Shown: positions 1 to 11,690 of the stretch, piece by piece
Position numbering within the stretch: position 1 is the stretch's first letter
Layout: every line of letters starts with the position of its first letter
Assembly: GCF_026914185.1 (NCBI RefSeq)
Contig: NC_070561.1
Span: forward strand, 5,704,001 to 5,768,000
Direction of reading: 5' to 3'
Length of the DNA stretch: 64,000 nt
From: Puccinia triticina
Lineage: Eukaryota > Basidiomycota > Pucciniomycetes > Pucciniales > Pucciniaceae
Notes under the pieces: generated by a model
Database searches by the model: none
What the model saw: only the letters and a program-made list of their open reading frames with translations
Told to the model about the DNA's origin: nothing
Translations under genes and position numbers: made by a program

Positions 1-93
1 GCACAGCCACCCAAACAATGAGGGAATTATGCTGCAGTGACACTATTCGTACACCTTATCTGCCTGCATATATTGCGCTGCCTGATGTCATGC

Positions 94-163
94 GTTGCTA
101 TGTACCCAAGCCACCTTCCATATCCTTCAGAATATGTTGCTATGTAACCAAGCCACCTTCCAT
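94..163. repeat. Two-copy direct repeat, 42-bp period
   Basis: A 28-bp unit beginning GTTGCTATGTA and ending CCACCTTCCAT occurs at 94-121 and again at 136-163 with one mismatch. The surrounding first 390 bases show no coding region that I can support. Confidence 0.7.
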
Positions 164-394
164 GCACGCTGCACCCAACTAGAATACTCCTCCTTTCCAC
201 GATTTGGGGGTCAAAGCCTCTCTCTGGTCCTCCTTCCTTCCTCCTCCCTCGTCCTCGTATCCACGTCGTGTATTCTTCCGTCCAATCCGCCGCGGTGACC
301 AAAGGGTGTATGTATGTAAATGTTGTAACTGTTGTGTAAGATTATCTCCTCCTCTTGTAATGGGTTCCACCTGTATGTAACTGTACTATCCCAA

Positions 395-700
395 TACCTT
401 TGCATATGTCCTTTTGGCATTGCAACAGGCACAGAACACCACAGCGCCCAGCCACCTAACGCAGCAAGCTGACGCATCGTGGCCCTCCGCCCTTCCCTGT
501 CTAGCAGGGCCAAAAGCGTCGGGAGGAAGGCCCCCAGCCCTAAGGCACAAGGGGGGCCCACAAGCATCCCCCGCCGGACTGCGCAATTGCAACAGCGGAC
601 GGGGGTGAGACGACCCCCGAGCTGGAATTACAGCTCGTGAGTCGCCTGAGGAAAACTACCCTCATCCCCCCCCCTTGTTTTATAGACCACGCCAATCCTT
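395..700 (-). repeat. Dispersed LTR-like repeat, copy A (divergent, inverted)
   Basis: On the minus strand a TATA box (TATAAAAC, complement of 677-684) is followed by a GC-rich stretch sharing blocks with the repeats at 6740-7227 and 33045-33503: GTAATTCCAGC, CTCACCCCC, TCCGCTGTTGCA and a GGGCCCCCC run. The similarity is patchy, so this is an old or partial copy. The TATA-plus-leader layout suggests an LTR promoter region, but no TG...CA ends were found. Confidence 0.5.
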
Positions 701-1598
701 TGATACCCTCCACGCACACTACCCACCCCCCCAAGCCACGGACACCAAACACCGCCGTATCTAGCTACCACACCGCAACCGTACTAACGGCCGCTACGCC
801 ACACGACCACGGCGGCCTTGACAACAGAGTCACATCACCTTGCCCCGCCACACGCCACTCAGACCAGCCACAGGGACTCGCCTCGTCTTGAGCACCAAGC
901 GAACCCTCAGGCGGCCAATACTCTGAGTCAAAGCTCAGTCTACGCTATACACACCCGGACGAATCGGGCAAAGCCGCGGCGCCATGAGGACGCCAGGGCC
1001 GTACAGGCGCCCGGTGGGCGCTACATGACGCCATCTTGACCCGGAGTCCAGTGTGGCGTCACTGATAGGGGGCGGGGCGCCTAAGGCCAGGTGGCGTCAC
1101 GAACCACCTCAGTTTGCTGTATGCCAGCCTGGGCGCCTGCTGGTCGTCCGTCCCGCAGGCCAACCTGTCGGGATGGTCGGGCAGGCGTCAATCACCTGCG
1201 CAGCCTTGGCGCCACTAGGGGCCGCCACCGGGTTGGCCGGGTCAGGTAGGCGGCATGCAAGGCCCGCATCAGGGGGCCGCCCCCACGCTGCCTACATGCC
1301 CCGGTCGCCTGTGTGGCGACCCACTGAGGCGTCTGGCCCCACCGCGCGGGCGAGGCGGCCCCTCAGCGACCTGATGACGCTGGCCATCGACCTGAGCATG
1401 CCCCCTGTTTCAGGCTGGCGACCCTTACAGGCAATGATACCATACTGGGGAGGAAACACCCCCTGCCGAGGGACCTGGCTTCTCTGCTCGAGTGGGGTGT
1501 TGCAGCACCCGTTGATTCCCATTCATACCGCTCCGGCCCTCGATCCATCACCACAGATCCATCACCCCCACAACCTCTCTCCGACCACGCAACTGAAA
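701..1598. other. GC-rich stretch without a supported gene
   Basis: The 900 bases upstream of the zinc-finger fragment are GC-rich and have an open frame running in from 1053. That frame has no recognisable domain before the methionine at 1599, so I treat it as non-coding or leader sequence. Confidence 0.4.
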
Positions 1599-2262
1599 AT
1601 GAACCCCAACCTTGACTTCACCTACTCTGACAACACATACTACTGCAAGCTCTGTCCCCTAGCGAGGGGGACAACGCATTGGAGTCGCCATGTCCGTTCT
1701 GCGGCCCACCAACGGAACGTCGAGCGGCTCAAGACCGCTGGCCAGCCAATTTCTCCTCCGAGGCCGATTTCTCCGGACCCCATCGCGGCAGCAAGAGCTC
1801 CGCCCGCGCAAGCAGAAGATGCTGTCTTCCACGTTGGCGGCCCGGGCTTATTTGAACTCAACAAAGACCCCCCCATCTCTGCCCCTTATGTCCAGGGATT
1901 CATTGCCGCCCTCGCGGCGGACCATGTACATGCTCGCGCGATTGAGGCGGCGACTGCCCATCAGAGACCCGTTGCCCAGGCCTACTACTCACAGCTCCGT
2001 TCAGACCTCATGGCCATCGCTTGCCACAAGGGGGATTGCATCCCCGAAGAAGATGCTCCGGTCGTGCGGACCGATAAGAGGTCCAACCGGGTGGACAGAA
2101 GTGGCTGGTTCCCGTTCAAAAGCAAACTCGTCAGCGCTTTGGCACTACATGTGTGTCTGTCTGGGGTTAATGTCCTAATCACCTGTTTGTTCGCGATTTT
2201 AGGACCTTGTCGCTTCCTTGGTGATTAATCACACACGCTCGATGCTCTGCTGCCTTGGAGGG
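1599..2262 (+). pseudogene. 5' fragment of a C2H2 zinc-finger, Tnp2/Plavaka-like transposase gene
   Basis: This is a truncated relative of the complete gene at 56013-60014. Starting at the ATG at 1599 the protein has a C2H2 finger (C16-x2-C19-x11-H31-x5-H37), then an Ala/Pro-rich linker, then a GWFPFKSKL motif that matches DWWPYRSKE of the complete gene. A 73-bp GT-AG intron (2130-2202) sits at the same place and phase as in that gene. After it the frame reads DLVASLVINHTRSML, matching YLVASLLIGYTHSIM. Similarity then stops although the frame stays open to 2415, so all the catalytic part is missing. The frame is also open upstream to 1053, but only the part from 1599 has recognisable content. 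Base composition is much more GC-rich than the flanks. I am fairly sure of the family match and of the truncation; the function of the family is inferred. Confidence 0.7.
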
Positions 2263-3400
2263 CAAATAAGGACTTGGGGGCCTTGTTCTTTAAAAAACCT
2301 GCATATCTGTTGTGAATTTTTGGTTGAACTTTTCACATATCAATCCCATGTTGCTGCTTTGCTTATGACACTAATTACTTACATCTTGTATAATTTGTTT
2401 GTACTCCCAGTCTAGAGCTTCATTGTTGGTTGTGGAACAAGGCATGATTTCCATTTGACTCAAGTCAAGGCTTTTGAGTTATCAGAATTTTCCAATTTAA
2501 GAGCTTTGGAGATATCACTTTAATTCAAAAAGTTGGTTGCTTTTTACCAACTTTTTGAATTTACACAACACATACTGATTGTGAGAAAGCAACCTTAGAT
2601 GAAGGGTATTGAGGATCTCAGCTTCACTGTACTCCAGAAATGGTAAGGGGAATTATTTCCCTCACCCATATGTCAAGGTGGAGGGAGAACATGATTCTGT
2701 ATTTCAATTAACTCTTCAGGCAATTTGGGGGAATTTATGGACACACTTCTGGCCAAACACTCAAAAATGAGAAACTTGGGAGAGGAAAGGGATGAGATTG
2801 TGAGGAGAGAAAAGATTTGATTGACACCAAAAGAAGAAGAAAATTCAGGCATTTAAACTGGCACCACAGGTGTGATTATTTGTAGGGAGAATACATCATA
2901 AGGGGGGGGGGGGGGGGGGTGTTCTAAAACTACCACAAAAAGGGTGAAAGCTCTCACACCAAGGTTTTGCAATTACCAGTCCATCCTTCATGGGTTTCAC
3001 TTTCTGCAAGAGAGCATGGTGGCAACCCAGGCTTTACCAGGGCATTCCAAAGCAAGGGACTTTTGATGATTCATTTTGCAATCATGGTTCAGGTTGAAAA
3101 AAGTACTGGTGGCTACTTCTTCCAAATCTGACATAGCTTTGAAATATTTGGTGCCTGTGCCATGAATGAACAGGTCACAGGCCTTCAGCACATTACTGTA
3201 ACATGATATAAATGAACTTCTTCTGAAAAAAAGTAATGTAATGGCACTGGAAAAGAAAAGTGAGAAAAATTGACTGTGGGTAGTGCCCTGCCATTACTGC
3301 TAAGGGCAGCTGTAACAAAGCAAAACTTGATAAACTATTGATATGGTACCGTTACTGGTATCAAATTTACCCATTTTTGGTTGGAGAATTGCCATGAAAT
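2263..3400. other. AT-rich intergenic DNA with an 18-bp poly-G tract
   Basis: No coding region is supported. The only notable item is a run of 18 G at 2902-2919. Confidence 0.6.
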
Positions 3401-3430
3401 CTGCAGCGGCGCAGCCGCCTTGGCCTCTAG
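3401..3430 (+). mobile_element. Helitron-type 3' end (hairpin plus CTAG)
   Basis: The stretch has a GCGGC-GCA-GCCGC hairpin followed by CTTGGCCTCTAG and then T. A short GC hairpin a few bases before a terminal CTRR, inserted before T, is the known layout of Helitron 3' ends. The same motif occurs at 4133, 25930, 26534 and 35133. The matching 5' TC end was not located. Confidence 0.5.
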
Positions 3431-3445
3431 TAAACTTAGATAAAA

Positions 3446-3506
3446 GCCTTGAACACCAACTTGCAAAATTGCATGCAAGTTGTGCATGGCCAACTTTGAA
3501 TCGCCC
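3446..3506. repeat. Half copy of a TA-flanked (mariner-type) MITE
   Basis: The sequence matches the right half of the MITEs at 25610-25831 and 26739-26957 (GAACACCAACTTGCAAAA, then GGCCAACTTTGAATC). It ends at a CCCTA boundary. The left half is absent. Confidence 0.6.
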
Positions 3507-3759
3507 TACTCAATGAGCACTGGGGTCAATAATGTGTGCTTGGAAGTTGAGTCCTTGTGTCAGCCTTAGAGATACATCAAGTATCCAAAAGACTGCAATA
3601 ACATTGTAAATAATAATAATTAGTAAATTATTATTGCAGAATCAGATTCCTCATATGAATTAAGGGGGGTCACCCACTCAAAGTAACCCCCTATTCCTAA
3701 TCCTTCATGTAAATATTGTATAATCAAGAATTGGCCACAAAATGCACCCAAAGAAGGAT

Positions 3760-4132
3760 TACATACAAAAATCAGTATTCAGACTTACTTCGTGCACTGC
3801 TAAAAGCTCTTTGCGCACTGTGCAGTGCGCGAAGTTTGTAAACACTTTGCGCACTGCGCGTGAAGGGCCCACCTTTTTCAAATTATTTTTTGACCAATCA
3901 ATAGACAAGCTTATTATTGTCCTCTGTGAATTTATTTGGAGTTTTTTGTAGCTTCCTTGTATGCTTAAAAATCCCACCAATAAAGAAACGGACTTACTTT
4001 GCGCACTGCGGAAAACTCTTTGCGCACTGTGGGGGTCGTTGTCTCGACGTCCAGCCCACAGTGCGCGCTTCTGCCACGGCTCTTCGCGCACTGCATTTTC
4101 TGCCAAAAAAACGGCTTGCATTTCTTGAGATA
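3760..4132. repeat. CGCACTG-rich dispersed repeat, copy 1
   Basis: About 370 bp built from many copies of TTTGCGCACTG and its complement around an AT-rich core. It is present again in reverse complement at about 8360-9060, where a MITE interrupts it. It stops exactly at the Helitron-type end at 4133. It is self-complementary over short stretches and has no coding potential that I credit. Confidence 0.8.
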
Positions 4133-4163
4133 CTAGAGGCCAAGGCGGCTTCGCCGCTGCAGA
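4133..4163 (-). mobile_element. Helitron-type 3' end, minus strand
   Basis: On the minus strand the stretch reads GCGGC-GAA-GCCGC, CTTGGCCTCTAG, then T. It is the same motif as at 3401-3430 and abuts repeat copy 1. Confidence 0.5.
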
Positions 4164-6700
4164 TACCTGGTCCCATTTCTCCAACTTCCTTTATACCTCC
4201 TTCAAAATGTCACAATCAACCTGTCAGCATCACACCTCACTTATGTTCATTCCAATTCCCAAAGTACTGGTGGCAATATGTTTTCTGTCCTGTTGGCCAA
4301 GTTGTAGATTCAACCCAAATGATGTGTCTACCACTTCAAAATTGGCACAATTTATCTACAAAGCATTATTTTGACAAAAGAATTCTGCAGATATTCACAT
4401 GTGGTGAAGTCCACATCAGGCAAGTAAACTTGGGTGTAGTCAAGTTTGATGATGAATGCAGCCCAGAATAGTAGACATATCCCATATTTTTGACATATTA
4501 TCTCCCAGATTTTTACAAGACCATGCACCAGAAACTTTGTTTGTATTCCACCCCTGAAAAAAAAAATCATCAACAGGGTAAATTAAACTGCAAATTTGTC
4601 TTTTTTTCTGCAGTTTGTTTTTGTATTGGAAAAAATATACATCTAGGTTAATTTGTGTGGAAGAGTGTAAAATGCATAATTTTAGATAGAATTATTTTTC
4701 ATCACCATGTTGGGAAGATAATTTGTCACAACAAGAACTTAGAAGTCAAAAATCTGTCATTTGTTTCTCATTTTCTTCCTTCATCAACCATTCCTTTCCC
4801 CCCTATATCCATTTTTTATCTCATTCCTTCCTATGTCCTTTTTTTCCATCATTGTAAATTATGTGTAGTCTCTTTTCAAAACTTGTTAACAAAAATTACA
4901 AACATCATAATGGTGACCTTTTTTGCAGTCATAAGGAAATGTAATTTTTTTGCCATTTGGCAAGGCACATGTGTCTCCTTGTTCTCTTTTCCCCATTGGA
5001 ATGAAGTGATAATGATAAACATTCCATTTGGGTTACTTTGTACAGTTTCAACATCATATGCATCAGTGAAACAGGAGAGAATACTGATGTATGTTGCACG
5101 CTTGATTGGTCTGTCCGAAAACCACCGGACAAAAGAGGGAGGTGGGGCCCATCTGGTCAATTGTAGTAAGAGGGCACCACAATTGTTTGGTTGGTCAAGT
5201 CCAAGAGAAGTGAAAGGGGTGATGTCGGCGTCATAAGCGGTCCATGAGTCACAGCTTTCCCTCTGGGTTGCTCGATTGCTTGGGGAGGTCTGAGGGCGTT
5301 CAGAGGTGTTATAAAGAGTTTGGTGAACATTTGGAGGCCGTTCAGCGGCCTATTGGGTTGATCGGAGGTTGCGGAGGGAGAGGAGGATTGAAGCAGGTCA
5401 TTGGACTGTCTCTGTAGCCTGCAGGGTGTTGTTGGGAAGGCCGGTCGCAACGGTCTTTTGTTGTTGATTGGTCAGGGAGAGCGTGAGGGAGATGGGAAAG
5501 GGAGAGGGGACATTGGCCACTCACCAACCTGCTATCATTTTGAGTCATGAAAAAAAGAAGAGGGGGGGCGATTGTTCGGCTTGTCCATTCAAGATCTTGC
5601 CTGAGGTCAATCTTTGCAGCCTAAAAAAAAGCTTTGAGGAGGGGGGGGTGCAATCAAACTGGTTGAGCAATTGATCAAGTCTGTGTAGACCAAAAAAACA
5701 AAGGCCGGAGTTGATTGTTTGCCCGGTCGTCTATCTGCGCTGCAGGAAGGGGGGACCGTGTTCTGGAGAGGGAGATTGAGAGGGGGCCGGAGTCGTTTTT
5801 TGGTGGTCCTTCACCGCATGGAATCCAAAAGGGGTTGGGGCTGGTCGGGGACATCGTGCAATCAACGGCCATCATGGACCAGGTCGCCAGTAGCTGCTGG
5901 CGCGGACCGAAGCGCAAATGTCTCGAACTGCTGGGGCAGGCTTCTGGACGCGCGGCAACACAACTGGTGGTCAGCTTGAGCCAGGGCTGTAAGAGGGCAA
6001 GCTGATGGATATGCAAGAGATAGACCCAGAACCCGTTCGTCTCTGCCAATGAGCCCTCCGGCTTCCTCGGTTGCTGTCTCATTCCGACTTGTTGTCGAGT
6101 TGTTTCCGGCCGGCTTGGGCAGGTGAAGCACGCTCAATACGGCTGCACACCATCCTGGAAGGTCGTAGGAGAACGAGGTGGAGCTTGCGCCACCATAATG
6201 GCTCGCAGCACTGCTTCTGTCGCCACTATTCTGAGTGGTCAAGCTTGGTCTACAGGGGATCAAAGTGAAGGATTCAGGGGGGGCGTAGTCGAAGCTGCGG
6301 TCGGGGCTGATGCCAATCTTGCCCTGAGTGATCCTGCCGAGCCCGGTAGCAAGGGTGTTGAAGGCGCTTGCAGGGCTACTGAAGTTGTTCTTAGGGGGGC
6401 GAGGGTGGTGTTGAGGAGGCTGCAGAGGACAAAATTGTTACCAAACTCAACCAACTGTTGTTCTTTGATTTCAGCGACAAGTTTCTTATTCCGTTGGTCA
6501 GCCGATTGGATTTCTTCATCACCTTGATGACCTTGTATCAAACCTTCCTAGGAGAAAGAACTTGAGGTAAGATGCGATGGTTGCGTGGGCTCAGCCTCCA
6601 GGTGATCAAAGGCTGTTGAGTTGTAGTCGGTGCCGCGCAGGTCAGACATACATCAGCGGCGTGGCGGTGGCATTGCTGTCAAGGATATGAGTCATGCAGG
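4164..6700. other. Long stretch without a supported gene
   Basis: Overlapping open frames occur on both strands between 5100 and 6550. None has a recognisable domain, and they lie just upstream of an LTR-like repeat. They may be decayed gag-like sequence, but I cannot support a gene. Confidence 0.5.
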
Positions 6701-6739
6701 GCGGAGTCAAGGGGCAGTTGAGGCGAGCTTGCTGGGGGA

Positions 6740-7227
6740 GCATGCAATATAAGAGGGGGTGCTCTTGTGTGTTTGGATAATCCCCAGGGCGTCCTCTGCC
6801 GCTGTAATTCCAGCGGACGGTTCGCCCTCACCCCCTCCGCTGTTGCACTTGCACAGTCTGAGGGGCTAAAGAGTGGGCCCCCCACTGGTCTGCAGCCTTT
6901 GCTGCGGGCCGGGGGCCTTCACGTCCATCACTTTTGACCCGTGCACTTGACACGGGCTGGGTGTTGCGCCTGTGGGCACAGCTTTGCTGATGTTGGAAGG
7001 CTGGTTGAGGTTTGCATGTGATCACTTTGATTATTTTTGTATTAGATCAGCTTATTTTTGTATGTATGTTTATTGGGAGGTGAATTTGTGGTCTTTTTTT
7101 TTTTACCCTTTTGTAACTTGGGGAAACCCTTGATTTTTTTTTTTTTTTTGATTTTGTGTTTTTACAGGGGGAACCCTTGATCTTGATTTTTTTAATTGTG
7201 GCAAAACTGTGTCTTTAATAAACTTGG
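6740..7227 (+). repeat. Dispersed LTR-like repeat, copy B
   Basis: A TATA box (TATAAGAG, 6749-6756) is followed by a leader containing CCCAGGGCGTCCTCTGCCGC, a GGGCCCCCC run, two GGGGGAA/GGGGAAACCCTTGAT units, and an AATAAA-containing end (TCTTTAATAAACTTGGA). The same order occurs at 33045-33503. Promoter, leader and polyadenylation-like signal in 490 bp suggest a solo LTR, but terminal TG/CA and a target duplication were not seen. A foldback element begins directly at its end. Confidence 0.65.
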
Positions 7228-8359
7228 ATTTTTTGATGAATCAATAGAATGGCTTTTTATGATCCCCCTAAAAAATAATCAAGTCATTTAGGGGTCTCCT
7301 TGAGCCTAGAGAAAATTGACATGAAAAAATCATATTTTAACGTGGCAGGGACCTGTAATATCGCTTCCTGTGCCCCAGTAGCCCCAAAAATATCACAGTA
7401 TCATGGCACATGTGCAAATTCATGACCTGATAATTTTCAGAATTTTTCCCAGAGATATAAGGGGTGCGCGGCAGGCTTAGTAGGAAAATTACTGCTAACT
7501 GTATAGCTTTTTTGTTACACACCCAAACAGTCCCAAAATTTCAGAAATGTTTTCATTGTGGATATTCTCCGGTCCATGAATTTCTTGGCAATAGTGTGTC
7601 ATGATAACATGAGATGTAGTGCGGCGGGCTTAGTTGGAAAATGACTGCTAACTTATCTCATGTTTTAATGACACACTATTGCTAAGAGCTTTATGACGCG
7701 GAGAATATGCAAAATTGAAACATTCCTGAAAATTTCAGACTGTTTCAGCGTGTAACAAAAAATCTATACATGTAGCCGCCATTTTCCTACTAAGCCCGCC
7801 GCGCACCCCTTATATCTCATGTTATCATGACACACTATTGCCAAAAAATTTATGGCGCGGAGAATATTCACAATGAAACCATTTCTGAAATTTTAGGACT
7901 GTTTGGTTGTGTAACAAAAAAGCTATACAGTTAGCAGTAATTTTCCTACTAAGCCTGCTGCGCACCCCTTATATCTCATTTTATAATGACACACTATTGC
8001 TAGGAATTTCAGGGAATTAATTTGAAGCATATTTCTCTGTGCTCTCAAAATTTTTTACCTTTGTTGTGTGTAACAAAAAAGTTATACATATACGCAAAAT
8101 AATAAACGCAATACCTATTTGGGCTAAAGGAAAGCTGGTGAAAATTCTGAAAATTATCAGATCATGAATTTGCACATGTACCATGATACTGTGAAATTTT
8201 TTGTGCTACTGGGGCACAGGAAGCGGTATTACAGGTCCCTGCCGTGTTAAAATATGATTTTTTCATGTCAATTTTCTCTAGGCTCAAGGAGACCCCTAGA
8301 TGACTTGATTATTTTTTAGGGGGATCATAAAAAGTCATTCTATTGATTAATCAAAAAAT
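7228..8359. mobile_element. 1.13-kb foldback transposon with about 225-bp inverted ends
   Basis: The left end (ATTTTTTGATGAATCAATAG) is the near-perfect complement of the right end (CTATTGATTAATCAAAAAAT). The complementarity continues for about 225 bp through TTTTTAGGGGGATCAT and CTGGGGCACAGGAAGCG-type blocks. Between the arms lie several internal units in both orientations, recognisable by CCTACTAAGCC, GCGCACCCCTTATATCTCAT and GACACACTATTGC. No transposase frame is present, so it is non-autonomous. It lies exactly at the junction between LTR-like copy B and the CGCACTG repeat. Confidence 0.85.
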
Positions 8360-9060
8360 ATCTCAAGAAATGCAAGCCGTTTTTTGGGGGGAATGCACAG
8401 TGCGCGAAGAGCCGTGGCGAAAGCGCGCACTGGGGGCGGGACGTCGAGACAACAACCCCCACAGTGCGCAAAGAGTTTCTTGCAGTGCGCGAAGTAAGTT
8501 TGTAAAAAAAAACAAGTACAGCCATTTTGGGACCTGGAATTAATATTCCCACAGGCCAAAAAATCCAAATAATTTAGTGAATCATATTAAATATGTATTT
8601 GAAAGTTTTAGAACTTTTTGGCCACTTTGTACAAGGAAAAGGCTTTCAAAAACCAGCAACTTTTTCTCAATGTATGCCAAAATGCGCCAGTAAGTGGTGA
8701 ACTTTCCTAATTTTTGAAAGCCTGATTCTTGCACAAAGTGGCCAAAAAATTCTAAAAAGTTTAAATACATATTTATCATGATTCACTAAATTATTTGGAT
8801 TTTTTGGCTGGTGGGAACATGGATTCCAGGTCCCCAAATGACTTTACTTGTTCTTTTTATTGGTGGAATTTTTAAGCATACAGAGAAGCTTCAAAAAGCT
8901 CCAAATAAATTCACAGAGGACAATAATAAACTTGTCTATTGATTGGTCAAAAAAAACATTTGAAAAATTTGCGCCCTTCACGCGCAGTGCGCGAAGTGTT
9001 TGCAAACTTCGCGCACTGCACAGTGGGCAAAGAGCTTTTTGCAGTGCGCGAAGTAAGTCC
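8360..9060. repeat. CGCACTG-rich dispersed repeat, copy 2 (inverted, interrupted)
   Basis: This is the reverse complement of the repeat at 3760-4132. It is recognisable from ATCTCAAGAAATGCAAGCCG, CAGTGCGCGAAG and the AT-rich core around ATTGATTGGTCAAA. It is split by a MITE at about 8505-8848. Confidence 0.8.
8505..8848. mobile_element. Palindromic MITE nested in CGCACTG repeat copy 2
   Basis: The arms begin ACAAGTACAGCCATTT and end AAATGACTTTACTTGT, and are complementary for about 130 bp (GGGACCTGGAAT, CCAAATAATTTAGTGAATCAT, TTTGGCCACTTTGT). Repeat copy 1 supplies the empty site: there AAGTAAGTCCG runs straight into TTTCTTTATTGG. The interruption is therefore visible as an insertion of about 340 bp. 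Confidence 0.85.
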
Positions 9061-11553
9061 AAATAAATCCAAGTTTATTAAATCCACAGTTTTGTGGAAA
9101 CCTGGATCGTGGTTTTGGCCTGTGAGCCCATGAAAAACCCCAAAATTCCACCTTTAAAACACCAGAGAACCGTTGAAAAAATAATCCCCCAACATGTGAG
9201 TGCCTTGGATTGACCCCCCAGCTTGTGACAGAGCAACAAGTAAAAAGGGGCCGGCTAAAATTAAATAAAAGTAAGCGCCCTATCCGCACCAAAGCAAAGT
9301 AGGGGGGGCTTCAGGGAGAGGAAGGGACAAAACCCACTCCTCTGGGGACAAAAGTCTGTTCCTGGCCTCCTTTTAAGCAAATATTTTGGTTTGCCCAACC
9401 CGTTACATATTTATGTATCAACCTCAGCCCATGTTGGTCTGGTTACAGTTGTCCTTTCCATGGCAGCCCTTGGCGCCTCCCAAAACATAACCCAATATGT
9501 ACTCTGAGTTCTGTTGTCATCTACAAGCTTACAAGCTCTTACCAACACCCCACATCAAGCTCGTCATCCCATTGCTGGACCGACTCCACAACAACACTAC
9601 AGGAAAACAGCTCCCAGGTGGAAGAGTTGGGATCCGCTTGATCATCCTCATTGTTGCCAAAATTGGTAGCCCGTTCAAATGCAATCATTGATTGATACTT
9701 GCTGGTAACCTGTCCCTCCTGGCATGGGCTGTTCGGGCTTGACTGGAGGTTCAACATTGTCCTGTTTTCTGTTTTCTTCCTTTCTTGTTTGATGTTCAGC
9801 AGCTGGCTTCCCGCAAAATTCCCTAATTCGATTCGGCCCCACCCCCGCCAAGCCTTTTCAAGTGTGGGTACCCAAGCCCCAAAGTGCGTGGAAGCCCGCG
9901 CCCGGGTCCTTCCCGCTGGAAGCTGCCAGCCAAGCCGTGATCTCATTCTGGTGATGGGAAAGCGACCACACCTGATCATTAATGGAGACTAAGCCAGGGG
10001 ACCTAAGAATACAGCGTATGAGCTGTGAGCACGCGAACAGTAGACACGACGACCAGCGGTGGATGCACACCTGAGAACACAGCGTATGAGATGTGAGCAT
10101 GCAAACAGTAGACACGACGACCAGCGGTGGATGCACACCTGCGGGCGACCGGTAAGGGAGTGCGGAGTGAGTGTGTGGATGATATTGTGAAGTGATGATG
10201 AATACGGTAAAACGTGTGGAGAGAAAGTTGAACTATATACATCATGGTTAGGTTTACAATATCATAGTTTGCTCCGCAGTAACAAACTCCGGCAGCCTCT
10301 CCGCTATGCGCCTCAATAATCATCACCCCACGGCAATCATAAAGATCTGTGTGGCGGCATAACCTGCCAATCTCAGTCTGTTCAAAGTCCATCAATGCAC
10401 TCGGGTGGTCAACTGGATTGTCAGGATAATGAAGCGACCGTTCTCTTCCTGGCCACCAAGGTGGCAAAAGTACCCTGGAAGCTTGATTATGTTGTTTGTG
10501 AGTTCTTTTCTGTCAATGAGGGAGGCAACAAACAAGCTGACTAGACCAGTGATTCTTCAAGCACATGATATTTGGTCTGCAGCTCATGACTGGACCAGGA
10601 CAAGAATCTCCGTGCAACACTCACAACTCCAACAATTACTAGCACGGGGATAGAAGCCTTGATAACCACCCCGAATACAGATGATGATCTAATACACAAG
10701 TGACTCGGCTTTAGAGGTTTGTAGCGCAAAAATAAGTGCCTCCCAGTCCATCACTCTGATTCAACTATATTTTTGTATATATCTGATTTGGATGTGGTCA
10801 CTAGACAGCTACCCAGGCACGGCTGGCCGGATCTATACACAGCAACAGGAGCAGCAGTCTCATTGGTTTCTATTGCAGGCTTCCGCATTGTGCCATGGCA
10901 TCACTCTCTGGCCGTTCTTATCAAGCCCTTCATGGCCCGTGAGGAGAAAGCATTCACGTTCCCCCCGGCTAAGCAGAAGAGAGCTGAGCCGAGTGGCCCC
11001 AACAACTGGAAGAGCGCAGGCGATCTGGCGGAGCAGATGCCGCGCACAAAGCACCAGTTGGGGTCCGTCCAAGTCGCCAAAGAGCGTCTAGCCTGTGTCG
11101 ACAATCAGCGTGCGCTCGCTGTCTGCACGGAAGACGCACCAGAAAACCGGCCAGCACTCGCCACACAGGGACAGCCGGTCCTCGCACACGGTCAAACTGC
11201 AAACAAATCCCTCTGAGGCCGCAAGAGGACTCGCTGTTGGGAAGAAAAGACCCTTGACAGCAAGAATATAAGCTCTGGGCTCTTGGAAGAAAAAGAAAAA
11301 CCCGGTCAGGGCCCCAGCAGAGTACTGCAAACTGTCAACAAGGGAGAACACAAGCAGTTGGTTCTCCCAACCAAGCAGGAGGTTGGTGGTGTGCGCCTTG
11401 TGAAACTTTGCCTGACACCTCTGGCAACGCGCCTCCTCTGCCTCGACCAGTTCAGCCTCACAACAATCATGCCCGAGCCACAGATCAAAGCAACCCTCAC
11501 AACACAGGTAAGTCTGACTCCTATACCAGTCTTAACTGATGATACAGGATGAC
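9061..11553. other. Region without a supported gene
   Basis: Open frames at 9539-9979 (minus) and 10773-11216 (plus, 147 codons) have no domain that I recognise and overlap frames on the other strand. The only clear structure is the tandem repeat at 10006-10141. Confidence 0.5.
10006..10141. repeat. 68-bp tandem repeat, two copies
   Basis: Two adjacent units, each containing CAGCGTATGAG and ACAGTAGACACGACGACC then AGCGGTGGATGCACACCTG. The repeated block AACAG starts at 10036 and 10104. Confidence 0.85.
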
Positions 11554-11558
11554 ACAGG

Positions 11559-11679
11559 TGTTGTGACACTGGTGTATATCTCGACTCCAACACCTGTCAC
11601 AGGTATTTGTACATAGTACTTAGTCTATTTCCCTCTCATAGATTTGGAGTATCGATTCCTTTGAGCTCTCCATCCAACA
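11559..11679 (+). repeat. 5' LTR of the copia element
   Basis: A 121-bp direct repeat, identical to 17334-17454 except for three transitions. It begins TGTTGTGACAC and ends CCAACA, flanked on the left by ACAGG. It is short for an LTR. Confidence 0.95.
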
Positions 11680-11690
11680 GGTTATGAGCC
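11680..11690 (+). other. Primer-binding site (initiator tRNA-Met anticodon-arm type)
   Basis: GGTTATGAGCC follows the 5' LTR directly. Its complement, GGCTCATAACC, is the anticodon stem-loop sequence of eukaryotic initiator tRNA-Met around the CAT anticodon. This matches the half-tRNA priming known for copia-like elements, rather than priming from the tRNA 3' end. Confidence 0.75.

Noticed and set aside
5157..6541. Several overlapping 90-135-codon frames on both strands
   Set aside because: Each frame has a competitor on the other strand and none shows a domain. GC-rich repeat DNA gives long chance frames.
10773..11216. 147-codon plus-strand frame before the copia element
   Set aside because: It has no recognisable motif, and competing frames cover the same bases. 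Left as part of a gene-free region.
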